Below are positions 19,352-30,115 of a stretch of 64,000 bases of DNA, piece by piece. The translations under genes were made by a program, and so were the position numbers. Every line of letters begins with the position of its first letter. The stretch's first letter is position 1. This DNA is from Gautieria morchelliformis (Eukaryota > Basidiomycota > Agaricomycetes > Gomphales > Gomphaceae): positions 124,001 through 188,000 of the forward strand of contig WHVA01000096.1 in the NCBI GenBank assembly GCA_015179125.1. Direction: 5' to 3'. A model generated the notes under the pieces. It worked only from the letters and a program-made list of their open reading frames with translations. It did not search any database and was not told where the DNA came from.

Positions 19352-22049
19352 GATGGATGGCATCAAAGAAGCCCTGGACATTGAGCCATCAACGTCCACA
19401 CCACGACCAGCAGCCCAAAAGAAGGGGGCCACCACGATCTTTTTGAAAAAACTAGCTCCCGAAAACTGGGAGATAGCGTCGTGGAACGACAGCCTTGCTA
19501 TTATCCACTTGGATAAATGCGAATGTTGTGAGTCATATGCAACACACCTAGTGGGGTCATCCAACTCCGGTAAGACACGGATGCTAGACAATGACATTGC
19601 CTACGCCATTGAGGATGCCTGGCCCTGGATCACCAAAGGGGCCAGGCGGATGGCAGTCGAGGACGCTCAGGCAGAGATTGAGCACCTCAAGCGGGACCTC
19701 ATCTCCGAGCGTGAGCGAGTCTCACACCTGGAAGACAAATCCACGAGTTGAAACAACAACTCGAAGGAGCCAGGCGGACATGTCCCACCCGGCCGCGGCC
19801 AAAGGCTCAGCCTGTGGCCGGTCCATCCTCCCGCCCGATGGCTCCATTGCCATCGCACAAAAAAGGGGCAACACTAGCCCCAGGGGCCACGCCCCTCTCA
19901 ACAGGTCCGGCGCTGGCCAACCAAATCACGGAGCCCAGCATGGCACCTGTCGCGGACACCCGAGCGGCATCCAGGACAGTGACAGTCACCACACTGTCGA
20001 CTGCAATGGCGCCGTTCGAGTCGTACGACGCCGACATCCTGGCCGGGTGGCTGTCGAACATGTCGATCTGGGACAATTATGAACCGATCGGCCTGAACGC
20101 GTTTCCAAACAGAAAGGCAGAAAATACCTCCCACCGCCAGTCATGGAAAACAGACTGGCGGATGAACTAGAACGCATCAAGGACGCGTATCTAGCAGAGT
20201 CGTCAGCGCACGGCGTCAACGACCCCCGGCTACAACAGGCACTAGCCACAGTGCAGGCCCAGTATATTGGGCCTCACGTTGTGCTACCGCCGCCGGGGTC
20301 GGGAGTTGTACAATGCTACCCGGGGGAAGGGGAGCCGTTGAGACACGGAGATCCACCGATCTCCGTGACGGACCACTTGCCGCAGCCCCTAGGCAGATCA
20401 GTCCCTCAGGTTGCCAAGTGGTACCACGTCTGCCCAATCAGCGAGCAGAGGTTCTTAGACCTCCTCGCGCTCGCCAGGGACACTCCGGTTGACCAGCGCA
20501 CACCGGAAATGAACATGGCATTCCGGCGCCTCCACGAGGAGGACCCCCATAAACCCTGTCCAAACTATATAAACATTTTGGGCGGTACACCTGACAATAT
20601 CGTCACGGTGCTCAACGGGTGGCGGTCCAATGCCGAAGGAGTCCCTCCCGCTATCCGTGATGATGTGGATGTTGTGAAATCACGAAGTATCATTTGCTTA
20701 ATCCACAAAAACACCATATCCGCAGCTCACACATCACACACGCGTTCACATCAGTCACCCGATCCACATCAACACGAACCCGCCCCTTCAGTCCTATTCC
20801 TACCCACAAAAGCCCACACGTTACATCATTTCGAAGGGTCATATATCAATAGTCGATACATCAGACCACGGATGTATCCCCGAGCCCGAACAAATCTGAT
20901 CCATGGAGTGGCACGACGGTTAGCCCGCCGGTCACTCATATCCATTTTCTTTTCTCCCCTTCTATATTCCATATCACTCACTTCTGAACATACACCATAT
21001 TCCATTACTCCCATTCGTTAGAATCCACATATACTCCACAGTTACCGGTATAACAAACCCCGTACCATCATCCACACCTCCTCACGCCGGTCGTACACAT
21101 CCGTCCTAGTTCGTTCCATACATCAGTTAAAAGCACGTCGAATGTATAGTACCAGCTCAGTCAAATCGTACTCACTGATTCGAAGCATTATATCGACACA
21201 CATCATCTGTGTGTATTTTTTGTCTTGTTGCATACATCTTCGTATGCAAATTGTTATCTCTCATATCGACCTCTATTCGATTCGACTTCACTTTGAAGTT
21301 TGAATCATACACCTATTTGACTTAGTATTATTGGAAACTTTTATTCTTTTTCAGTGGAGGGTGGGCTCAACACAACAGATATTGATATCTGGATGTGGGT
21401 ACGGATCCTGGCCCCCAAGGGCAAGCCACAATCCCCTCTCAAGTCGCATTTAAGCGACTTGTTTGGTACGCCAGGCCAATGGCTCGACCTCGTGACCGAC
21501 ATCACGATCCCGTCGCCACCCTGCGGGCTTCAATCACTGGGACGTTCCCGCTTGGGAACAAGCTCACACACAAGATCCCACTGAAGGAGCTCGTGTCATG
21601 GCTAGCCCTTCATGGCGGCATAAACCATGAACGTATCCCTTGGATCGAGGAATACTTTCAGCGACTTTGAGACAAGGAAGTCGTGAACACCGCTGCATGC
21701 ACAGGGCAGCGGTGTCATAAACAGGGACTGAAGATGTCCCAGCGTGCCCGTGAGCACTTCGGAACAGCTCAACAAGGAGCTGCTCGCGTCCCACCCCCCA
21801 GATCCGCAGCCTGATCCGGCCGTGGAGGCCGCCTTCATCCAGGAGATGGGACTCGACCCATCTCTTGAAACGGGTCCGTATCAACCCCGAGCCGGGCCCG
21901 GCCCATCTACTTCCACTCACGCGGAGGCGATGCACGTGGACCCCCGGCCCCTGCTGGCTTCATACGAGGACATCCCAATGGACGACGCTCCGTCACCCGA
22001 GGATAAAGACCTCGATGATGACATCTATGGAGACCAGAGTTCTCTATAG
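19352..22049 (+). pseudogene. Third ORF (ORF3) of the outer chromovirus, unknown function
   Basis: Starts at ATG 19352 (MDGIKEAL). A first segment ends at 19751 with a predicted coiled coil (AEIEHLKRDLISERERVSHLE). Frameshifts near 19,750 and 20,145 carry it through a Pro/Ala/Ser-rich linker to a conserved block (KWYHVCPISEQRFLDLLALA; VLNGWRSNAEGVPPAI; DIDIWMW) that is shared with element X. A solo LTR splits the block at 20670. It ends with an acidic tail at 22047-22049, ten bases before the 3' LTR. It follows the chromodomain stop and has its own TATA-like sequence upstream, so it may have been a separate transcript. An envelope-like role is not supported: no membrane segment or signal peptide is seen. 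A nucleic-acid-binding or accessory role is only a guess. Confidence 0.6.
20670..21353 (+). repeat. Solo LTR, family delta (684 bp), in ORF3
   Basis: TGTTGTGAAATC ... TTTTTCA with a perfect target repeat GTGGA (20665-20669, 21354-21358). ORF3 reads through once it is removed (RDDV | EGGLNTTDIDIW). No other copy is in the window. The sequence is rich in CAC/ACA on the left half and T-rich at the right end. Confidence 0.9.
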
Positions 22050-22059
22050 TGGGGGAGGG

Positions 22060-22233
22060 TGTAAATATAGGTATTTACCTGTGTTGCCGCAAGGCAACAC
22101 ATAATAGCCGGTAGCTTACATAGCACCAGTGGGTCCTCGCAGACCCACTGTATAGTTCTTGCGTGGGAATCCCCCGGGATTCCCCAGCTTAACTTTACCT
22201 GTAACCGTCACTATGTCGTATTATAAATCACCC
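22060..22233 (+). repeat. 3' LTR of the outer chromovirus, right end replaced
   Basis: It starts TGTAAATATAGG right after the purine tract GGGGGAGGG and matches the 5' LTR to AAATCACC. The last ~20-30 bp are then missing because unrelated LTR-like sequence (TGTCCTGATCC) begins at 22234. Confidence 0.8.
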
Positions 22234-23011
22234 TGTCCTGATCCTCAGCTCGGCCCTCGTCTTGGGTCAAGTCTAAGTATGACTTCTAGTCTTAACAGAG
22301 AGCAAAAAAATATGCCAGAGCTGGGTCATGCTGGAGTCAACGGATCATGATAGGTGGATGCTTAGTCATGGCTGATGGAGCAATGGTGAATCATGCCAGG
22401 TCAAAACACCAATGACAGGCTGAGGCTGGAATTGAAAGTGAGTGATAGGAACAATGATGGAACTTGGAAAACTGATTGAAAAGTGAACAGGGCAAGTGGA
22501 CATGTTGAAGTGTGATCAGCCAAATAAATTTTGCCATAATAAATGAGTCATGACAGCGGCGTACTGCAGCATGATGCCTGCTGCTCTATGCTTGCATTGA
22601 AGCTAGTAGCTTTGCCCAAATACACCATTGCATGATCACCATTGTAGTACCATGCAATCCTGAGGCATGATTGACCACTGGGCTGCCATTGCTCATGATC
22701 TGCATATATAAAGGTTTCTGTTCCAAGGTTCATCTTCTGAAAGCCTGCAGATCCTTAGATGTTTCTTTTTGGATTTGCCTCTGCTAGCCTGTGTGATTGT
22801 GTAATCCCCACAGCTATATACCTCACACTGTCAGACACCCCTAACCACATCCAGGGACTCCTGCTTCCTAACCGACATCAACCCTGACTGCTCCTGTGAT
22901 CACTTACTATGCATCAGCCCTGACACCATTCAGGGACAGGCTTAAGGGCAGGCCAGGGTTGGCCAGGGTCACTGCAGTTGATCATCTGGTCATGAACTGG
23001 ACATGAGAGGT
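22234..23011 (+). repeat. Probable LTR remnant with a TATA box
   Basis: Non-coding. It begins TGTCCTGATCC directly at the break of the 3' LTR and has a TATA box (ATATATAAAGG near 22,705) and a CT-rich transcribed-type region after it. This resembles an LTR, but no clear right end or target repeat was found and no second copy is in the window. Confidence 0.4.
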
Positions 23012-23103
23012 TGTATACTCTGTTCATTTATACATACTTTGGATTTCCCCTTTTCAGTTGTGTGGTAGTGTGACCTCCACAACCAGCTAGGGCTGCCCTT
23101 ACA
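23012..23103 (-). repeat. Fragment of a gamma-family LTR
   Basis: On minus it starts TGTAAGGGCAGCCC and runs about 90 bp, matching the first part of the LTR at 18756 (ACTACCACACAACTG; GGGGAAATCC), then breaks off after GTATACAA. Only the 5' part is kept. Confidence 0.7.
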
Positions 23104-24040
23104 GCAGAGAAGTCTCTCCCCTAGATGTAAGGTTTTTGGCTTATTGTTACGACTGTTACGATCAACCATCTCCGCCACCTCCGCATATCCTCCCCACCAC
23201 CCCCGACTCTATTCCGACATCTGCAACATCCGCAACCCTCTACCTCGACCCCTTGTTCTTTCAGTACCCCTGGCCACCTCCAGATACTGGCCCCCGTACT
23301 CAACCCTGAGCATAGCAAGATACCATTTCCGTGGTTCCGCTTCTTCCGATGCCTATTGTACTTACTCGCCTTGTCCTTTGCCATTGTACTTACCCTACCC
23401 TGCACCCCCCTTGTCACCCCATTGTTCCACATTAGTTACTTGCCCCGTATGTCTATCCGATTTTCGCACTCTCCGGAACTTGCTTAGTATCATACCATCA
23501 CCTGTTGTTTCTGCTCTTTGTATAAAACCCCCTCATGTATGTCTCCGTTTCTAAAATCAGATAATTGACTTCGATATGTGATTCCCTTCACACTGTCTCC
23601 TGTTCTTAGCACAGCAAGTTTTGCTAGTCTTGTCTCCCCCAGCTCTCGATCCCCTGTCCTCCGCCTCTTCCGCCTCCTCCGACCTTTGTTCTCCGACCCT
23701 CGCCGCTCGACCCTCAGTACTCTGTTCTTCCTTCCACCTTTTCCGATATCTGCAAGTCAATTCCGAAATACTTAGGACGGTAGTTCATCAGGGGCGCAAC
23801 ACATAAGTTGAAGCCGTTGTCCTTTCCCGTTCTGACCTCCGGGAATTCCGATACATAACACTTATTACTTGTGTTATTACAAGGTAGAACTTGACCAATC
23901 TGTGGGCTTGGCTTCAACCCCATAGGTTGCGCCCACTCAGTGTTCCACCCTAATTTCAGGTTTGGGTTTGGCTTCAAACCAAGGTTCAGGAATAGATAAT
24001 CAGACAGAGGGGCTGAGGTAGGACAGAAGGGGTCGGAACA
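23104..24040 (-). repeat. Degraded LTR sequence, distantly like family epsilon
   Basis: C/T-rich non-coding DNA. On minus it has GGCTTCAACTTATGTGTTGCG (23,797-23,817) and a GGGGGTTTTATAC TATA-like site (about 23,522-23,534), both with counterparts in the 1.1-kb LTR at 37051-38173. At about 23,860-23,908 there is also a short minus-strand match to the 3' end of the chromovirus LTR (ACAGATTGGTCAAGTTCTAC). Boundaries cannot be fixed. Confidence 0.4.
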
Positions 24041-24760
24041 CACATGCTGGGGCTGGACAACCAAGTGGCAATACAGACGACCAGAGAGAACAGGGCCATA
24101 TCAGGACAATACCTCGTCAACACAGTGCACAAGCAGGTGGAGGTGATAGGGAGTGAAAGAAGGGCAAGGGCAAGAGTGCTAATGAGATGGGTTCCAGGAC
24201 ATGTAAAAGTCAAGGGAAATGAACAGATGGATAGGGGATGCAAAGAGGGCTGTGAAGGGTGAAACCACAGACAACACAGACCTTCCCATCACATGCCAGG
24301 GAACATTTTCAATCAGCAAGGCTGCCAAGCTACAAAGGCACCACAAGGCGCTGAAAGCACAAGCAAAAGAGATTTTTGGAAAGTCACCAAGGGCCGGAAA
24401 CGCACACAAAATAGACCCATCAATGCCATCACCAGCCTACATGAAACTCAGCAACAGACTCACATGAAGACACATCTCCCTATTGATACAGCTGTGAACT
24501 GGGAATGTGCCACTTAACAAATATCTGTACAAGATCAGCAAAGTTGACTCACCAAAGTGTGCTGCCTGCCTCAGCAGAGATGAAACCGTGCACCACTTCC
24601 TACTGCTGCCCAACATACGATGCACAGAGACAACAGCTGGAAAGGAAACTTAAGCATGGAGCCAGATTGCTGTGAACTCTCTTGAACAGGCCAAAAGTGA
24701 TGGCACCTGTGTTTCAATACATAAATGCTACAGGAAGATTCAAGAAAACCTTTGGTGACA
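24041..24760 (+). pseudogene. 3' end of a LINE (non-LTR retrotransposon) with RNase H domain
   Basis: The frame opening at 24044 reads the second half of a LINE-type RNase H: LDNQVAIQTTREN, then M-R-W-V-P-G-H-V-K-V-K-G-N-E-Q, the signature G-H-x-x-x-x-G-N-E. After a frameshift near 24,225 it continues through a charged stretch, then N-x-Y-L-Y-K-I-x-K-V-D-S-P-K-C-A-A-C ... E-T-V-H-H-F-L-L, the cysteine/histidine motif at the C-terminus of Tad-like fungal LINEs. At least three frame changes or stops occur. Reverse transcriptase and endonuclease are absent, as expected for a 5'-truncated copy. No poly-A tail is obvious. Confidence 0.7.
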
Positions 24761-24799
24761 TAGTGTTACCAAGTGGTGAAAGATAGACATGGATGCACT

Positions 24800-25115
24800 G
24801 CAAAAAGGATGAAATTTCCAATTTGGAGATACACAATGAGATCACATTCTTTACATATAGTACACACATGGTTCTCAAAATTGCCCATACTCATCTAAAA
24901 CTTCTTGTTCCATATATGTATTTTAGCTCAAAGGGTGTTTTGGAAAATTTTATGTTTTCTGGAATGTTCTAGACACCAGGAGACATGTAGACTACCCAAA
25001 AGATAAAAAGTTTCAGATGTGTATGGGCAATTTTGAGAACTATGTGTGTACTTACTATATGTAAAAAATGTGTTTTCATCATGTATTTCCAAATTGGAAA
25101 TTTCATCCTTTTCAC
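24800..25115. repeat. Long imperfect inverted repeat (arms about 100-110 bp)
   Basis: The left arm (24,805-24,908: GATGAAATTTCCAATTTGGA ... TTCTCAAAATTGCCCATAC) pairs with the right arm (25,010-25,112: GTATGGGCAATTTTGAGAAC ... CCAAATTGGAAATTTCATC). The spacer is about 100 bp. No TG..CA ends or coding sequence. It could be a MITE-like element or fold-back remnant next to the LINE end. Confidence 0.75.
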
Positions 25116-26210
25116 AGTGATGGGTTCCGCACGAGATGTGTGGACAAACAATGCCCCTCACTTCCAAACAAGCACAGACTTGCTCAGGACAATGTCCACA
25201 GAGCACATGTGGAGATAGATTACATGAACAGGCAGTAAGGAGCAGTAGAACTTGTATGCATCATCTTACATAGGGCACAACCCCAAAAGACAAAAAAAAG
25301 TTAGGCCTGCAAACCCCTATAATATCTGATCACTGTGCTCATGGTAGCTGTACACAATGGTCTCCGTTGCTTCTCTTATGGCAGCAGGCTGGTCGGTCAA
25401 CATACTATGATTTTTGGCGGGGAGTAACTGCTTGGAATGGGAATGTAGCCTTGTTTTGGTATATCAGTTCTGCAACTGCAGATAATATCTTATTGTTTAA
25501 AGAAATGCCGAGGGCAATCGTTAATTAAGCTCGAGCGTATGATCGCAAATATTGACTACGAGCCATGTCATGCCTCTCAGAGACAATGCTTTACTCGGCG
25601 TGCAGGTTGTGCCAGATAGAGACTTCAGAATGTGGCCGAATATCACAAAGTGTATAATGTGCGATAGTAAATGAGAACGAGGGGAAAATATCAGGGTGAT
25701 TTCTTCACGATATGCCAAGTGAGCTACAACCAAGCTGAAGAGAACGACAGGTAGAGTCAATTAATGTCCACAGTCTGGGTGGGAAGGAGAGACATGGATT
25801 TAACCACTTACTTGTCACGCAAGATCATCGTCAGGACAATATGCAGCCGAGAACCAGGAGAGGTAGTCCTCATCGATCTCAAACGAAGCAGTGACGGGAA
25901 CCAGAAGAGCGCGAACCCCTTCGTCTTCGTCATAATGTGAAGTTGACAAATGGTGGGTTGGTTGTACGCCTGACATCTCGCATCTGAGTAGAACTCCAAG
26001 TCGTGGGGTCGGTGAATGAATACCTTGTCTGGCTTTAGTCATACTTACCCGCCATAGAGAAGAGACAAACAAGATGCTATTACATGATATCCCTTTTTAT
26101 GAAAAGTGTGTGAGAATTAATGATGCCTATGTGCCGACTGGTCATCTCGGTATTCGGTCAATCTGGATATAGTCGAGTCAAGTAGCCCTATAATTATTAC
26201 GGTTTGATCC
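25116..26210. other. Intergenic stretch with no confident gene
   Basis: Holds only short frames. A minus-strand frame at 26072-25815 of 85 codons (ending ..EDYLSWFSAAYCPDDDLA) is followed by a donor-like GTAAGT and could be an exon of a small gene, but no partner exon or family was recognised. The remainder shows nothing. Confidence 0.3.
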
Positions 26211-27092
26211 TTACATCTCGAGGAGCTCCTGGTATGCCTGCATTCCAAGCTCAAATTCAGTTTCTGTGACTTCTCGTGAGGAATAGCGTGCCAGCTGTAC
26301 AATCGAGTCATATGTTCTCAGCCATGACAGCCCATCAGGGGTAAATAAGGCAGCGAGCGGGCGGAGGTGTTGCATCATGCGAACATGAGGTCTAAGGGTT
26401 GGCAAACGGGGAACGACGAAGCGTGCATGTGCGTCTGATACGATGTCAGATAAAATTCGTATGACCCAAGGGGCGCTTTGACTCCAACCTATGACCGAAA
26501 CTGTGTCTAGTATCTCACGTCGAAAGTATATCTCGCCATATACTAAGCCTGAACGCAACATTTAATAAATACAAGGTGGAGAATGCACGCCCCTAGCTTA
26601 CCTGGTGCGCCCCAGCCCTCGTGCTTCGTTCCTTTCGGTTGGGACGCGTATGCGATCGCAGAAGCACGCCAGTACTCGTCTTGGATGAACTGGTGTACAG
26701 CCTAAAGCCAGCATATGAACATGTATCAAACAGGTCCACGAGAAGAACGCCACGCACGGGAGGAGCATTGTCTTCCTTCTGTGGTATGCGTTTCAGCTTC
26801 AGCGCCAGGATCCGAGCACGCCTGCCTGTCAGTATCAAAGATACTAGACCCTGGGCTGCAAATGAGTGTCTCAGAATGCTTCGGATGACATGAAATTCAC
26901 GAGAGCGCCATAACATCCCAGGATGAACCACGCCTTCCAGTTCGTCGAAAGGCCACGGTGCGGGAGAACCCTGAAAGCTTGCAAGAACAAAAGGTAGCCT
27001 CCCACCGCCACGAATGTTGTTGTTAACAAGAGTAAAAACGTAAAAAGGAAGTTATTCTTAATAAATCGTCGAGCGCGAGTGGCTATGAACAT
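26211..27092 (-). CDS. DLT1: DLT1-like (defect at low temperature) membrane protein
   Basis: Four exons: 27092-26901, 26850-26758, 26701-26602 and 26548-26211, giving 240 residues with introns of 50-56 bp and proper GT..AG ends. The start is the first ATG of the frame. Two membrane segments are visible, about residues 13-36 (FLFTFLLLLTTTFVAVGGYL) and 53-72 (WFILGCYGAL then LVSLIL). A cytoplasmic domain follows with F-I-Q-D-E-Y-W-R-A-S-A-I-A-Y-A-S-Q-P-K-G and H-E-G-W-G-A-P-G. That arrangement matches my recollection of the fungal DLT1 family, whose yeast member affects growth in the cold; molecular role unknown. A divergent neighbour, the dehydrogenase, starts 480 bp away, so a shared promoter region is possible. 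The family assignment was not checked by alignment. Confidence 0.7.
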
Positions 27093-27575
27093 TAGTGCAT
27101 CAGTGACGGATCCAGACTGAGTTACAAATCAGTGCTAGCGCCGATTGCGTTTACTCTTAGTAGCCGGTGCCGACTTTACGACGGCTCCCTGTGATGACGA
27201 CAGCTCTGGGCCAGTTTGCACATTTTAACAGGTTATTCTTAATGTTTACTAGGATATAGTGGGCTTACAGGCTTCAAACTCAATTTGGAACGACTGAAAC
27301 CCGTGCCTAGTCTAAACAGGGGAGATGAGTCTACTGTATGATGGGGATTGAGGGAAAGGATTTACAAATGCCGAACTTCCGATTGGAGTAGCAGAGGTTC
27401 AACGTTCAACGTTCAACTCTGACGCGGCCTCACGGCTCGGCACAACTCGCAGTATATTGTGCTCACCAGGCCACGCAGCTCATGCCGAACTTATGCGAAG
27501 GCTCTACATGCGAGGCCTATAAGTAATTCCAACCCACTTACATCTTCCTCACTTGAACCCCTTAGTCTTTTTATC

Positions 27576-29098
27576 ATGTCCGCCGTCGTGAGTAACATCC
27601 TTGCCAAGGTCGCTCCTAATTCTACTATATCCCACACTATATTCCCTCCTCCTGCCAAATTTGACCCTCCCAGAGATATCCCCGATTTAAAAGGAAAGGT
27701 TTGTCTCTTGGGCTTTCCGTTCCTCCCCCTCAGCGAACTCACGTATCAGTCAGACCGTCATAGTAACAGGTGCCAATACAGGCATTGGCTATCAAACCGT
27801 CCTCCAGCTTCTCTTAAAGAACGCCAAGGTCTACATGGCCGCTCGCTCAACCTCCAAGGTTCAAGAAGCTGCAGAGAAGCTCGAGGAAGAGACAGGCCGA
27901 AAGCCTCTGCAACTTCAGCTTGACTTGGGCGATTTGCATAGTGTCAGGCGCGCTGCTCGGGAATTTCTGAGTAAAGAGGACAAGTTAGACATTCTATTCA
28001 ACAACGCGTTAGTCCTTCTAGGATGTGAGGGTACATGCGACATACTGACCCACTGCTTACAGGGGCGTCATGATTCCCCCAACTGACCAGCTTACCAGCC
28101 AAGGATACGATCTCCGTACGTCGACCTGCTGTACTAGTAGTCTATTGTCATTGCTCATTTCGGATTCCCTCTGCAGAATTTGGTATGCAGTATTCCAATG
28201 AGAATTAAAGCAGTCACTCACAACACTGAGCAGGCGTCAACGTACTTGGGCACTACTATCTCACTGCAAGTGCTTGCTAATACTCTGTACCGTGTTGTTG
28301 ACTTTACTTCCAGATGCTTCTGCTTCCTGCGCTTGAGCGTTCCACTACCGCAAACGGCGTGAAGGCCCGGGTTGTCAACACCACGTCCTCGGGTCACACA
28401 TATGCCACTGGTGAGGGAATCGAGTTGTCAGTGCTCAAAAGTGGACCAGAACGCGATGCCCAAATAAAAAAATGGGGATCATCTAAAGTACCAGGTTGTG
28501 GGGCTCAATGGCACCTGTATGGGTTAAGCAAAATGGTAGTTTTCTTCCAAATCCTAGGGCGGAGCTTTGCCACTGACAGGCTACGTTCAGGGGAACATAC
28601 TGTTCACTCACCTCCTAAATAGACATCACCATGATAAAGTTGCAGCCTGGTCTGTGCACCCTGGAGGCATTTCTACAGAACTCCAACGGTGTGTTCTTCG
28701 TTTATCTGTATGATATAAGGGTTAACATGGCACGCAACTTAGATATGGCAATGCTCTTGAAAAATCCATGGCAAATGCGCTTTTGCGTCCTGCACCGTAC
28801 GATACTTTTATTTGTTTGACAAGTTGGTATGTTAACACTTATGCATAAATAGGTACGGCGCGCTCACTCAACTCTGGGCTGGAACCATGCCAGAAGCTGA
28901 AGATGTCGTCGGTGCTGTAAGATTCCTACTTGCGCTGCGTGTCTTCTGCAAGTGGCTGACTGTTATGTCTAGTACTTAATACCTTGGGCACGTGTGGGCA
29001 CGGTCGATCCTCGTGCAACGAATGAGAAGACACAGGACAATTTATTGGCATATTTAGAAGACCAAATGAAGTCATTTGACGAGCCTGCACTCGATTAA
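27576..29098 (+). CDS. Short-chain dehydrogenase/reductase (SDR)
   Basis: Ten exons give 343 residues: 27576-27698, 27754-28007, 28063-28115, 28177-28182, 28234-28265, 28314-28535, 28591-28688, 28743-28796, 28853-28916 and 28973-29098. The NAD(P)-binding motif T-G-A-N-T-G-I-G follows V-I-V; N-N-A lies in the structural segment; the catalytic Ser is in NTTSSGH and the Y-x-x-x-K pair is Y-G-L-S-K. Later come W-S-V-H-P-G-G-I-S-T-E-L and Y-L-I-P-W-A-R-V-G, as in fungal retinol-dehydrogenase-like or WW-oxidoreductase-like SDRs. It is an NAD(P)-dependent oxidoreductase; the substrate is unknown. Exon 4 is only 6 nt and intron 5 appears to start with GC (GCAAGT), so the central splicing deserves RNA support. 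Confidence 0.85.
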
Positions 29099-30115
29099 TG
29101 ACCCGAGCCTGAGGGGACAAGACGCAGTCAAAATTATGTTATAGTATCCTGGACATATTATTTAAACGAAGACATGAGTAATGCAAATACAGTGAGACCC
29201 TGGGATAACGGCCTGAAACATCGTAGGTGATCGTTTGGTGGGATCAAGGACATTGATTACGAAGACATTCTCTTCCGCGCGCATAATTGCCAGTGGCACT
29301 CCAGTCTTTCACGTCTCAACATACCTTAGTGCGACAGCATTCGCTCTCCTCTCATACATATGGGCAGTGTACCGGTGCCACAGTGTAGGTACCGTTTTCA
29401 CTATCTGTCAACACTAAACTAGATCACGTGTGCCACATGATGTCGGCGATGGTCACCAAGACTGGATTGTTTTTTCACGAGTCTCTCCTGAGATCAAACA
29501 CGGTATACCTGTCCCCTCTCTGTCTACCATGCCAACACCCAGTGAGCGTGAATATGGTCAAAGGCGGGCACGGAGACACCCCCAGATGACGTGGGTACTT
29601 CAAGATAGCACTGGCAAGGGCGGGCGATCGCGAGTTTATGTAATGTCGGCGGGAGTGGTGGCGATGGATGAGCCCCTGACGATGAGGCGCTGTCCGGAGA
29701 GTGCTTCGCCGCGAACGACGTTGGCGACGCTGCGGCGCCTCTCGCCTCTGGCGTGTGGGGCTGGACACGGCCCTGGACACCACGCCCGCCCGGCGCTGGC
29801 CCGCCGCCCGCACATCCCCCTCACTCCACCGCCACATCACCCATCATCTCCCACCACGCACCCGCCATATTGCCCATCCCCTGTTGGAGGTAGTACTGGT
29901 AAGCGTAGAACGCAGGGTCGCGGCTGGCAACCCGCGACCCGGACACATAAGTATCTAGTTACTTGTCTGGTCATGGTTGACCGAGGTTATATATCAAATG
30001 GACTCGTAATTAGTAGCTCCTCAGTGAATCATCCATTCACTGAGGTGCGTACCAATGCTCACTCCTGTGTAGTTGTCACTACATAGGCACAGTACAGCTA
30101 TATACACACAGTGAA
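29099..30115. other. Intergenic, partly GC-rich; no confident gene
   Basis: 29,430-29,960 is GC-rich and open in several frames. On minus a stretch reads RDPAFYAYQYYLQQGMGNMAG, which looks protein-like but breaks after about 40 codons and matches no family I recognise. It may be a gene relic. From about 30,015 the repeat phrase GTAGCTCCTCAGTGAATCATCC begins, the same one that borders the copia insertions downstream. Confidence 0.3.

Larger units (their letters stand above)
2884..22233 (+). mobile_element. Ty3/gypsy chromovirus (outer element), split by about eight insertions
   Basis: Order on the plus strand: truncated 5' LTR (2884-3074), gag (from 3231), protease, reverse transcriptase, RNase H, integrase, chromodomain (to about 19237), an unknown third ORF (19352-22049), a purine tract and the 3' LTR (22060-22233, truncated). 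Insertions occupy 3922-5261, 6379-7601, 7782-12346, 12617-13647, 15647-16149, 16196-16679, 18756-19134 and 20670-21353. For most of them, removing the insert and one copy of its 5-bp target repeat rejoins the codon or domain exactly. Without them the element is about 9-10 kb. Independent stops and frameshifts in gag, RT and integrase show it is dead. Confidence 0.85.

Noticed and set aside
25815-26072. Small secreted or pheromone-like peptide gene on minus
   Set aside because: No CaaX-type end, no signal peptide, and no convincing exon partner.
29430-30086. 218-codon plus-strand open frame
   Set aside because: GC-rich low-complexity composition open in several frames; no domain, no plausible splice partners, and its end runs into the protease-array repeat.
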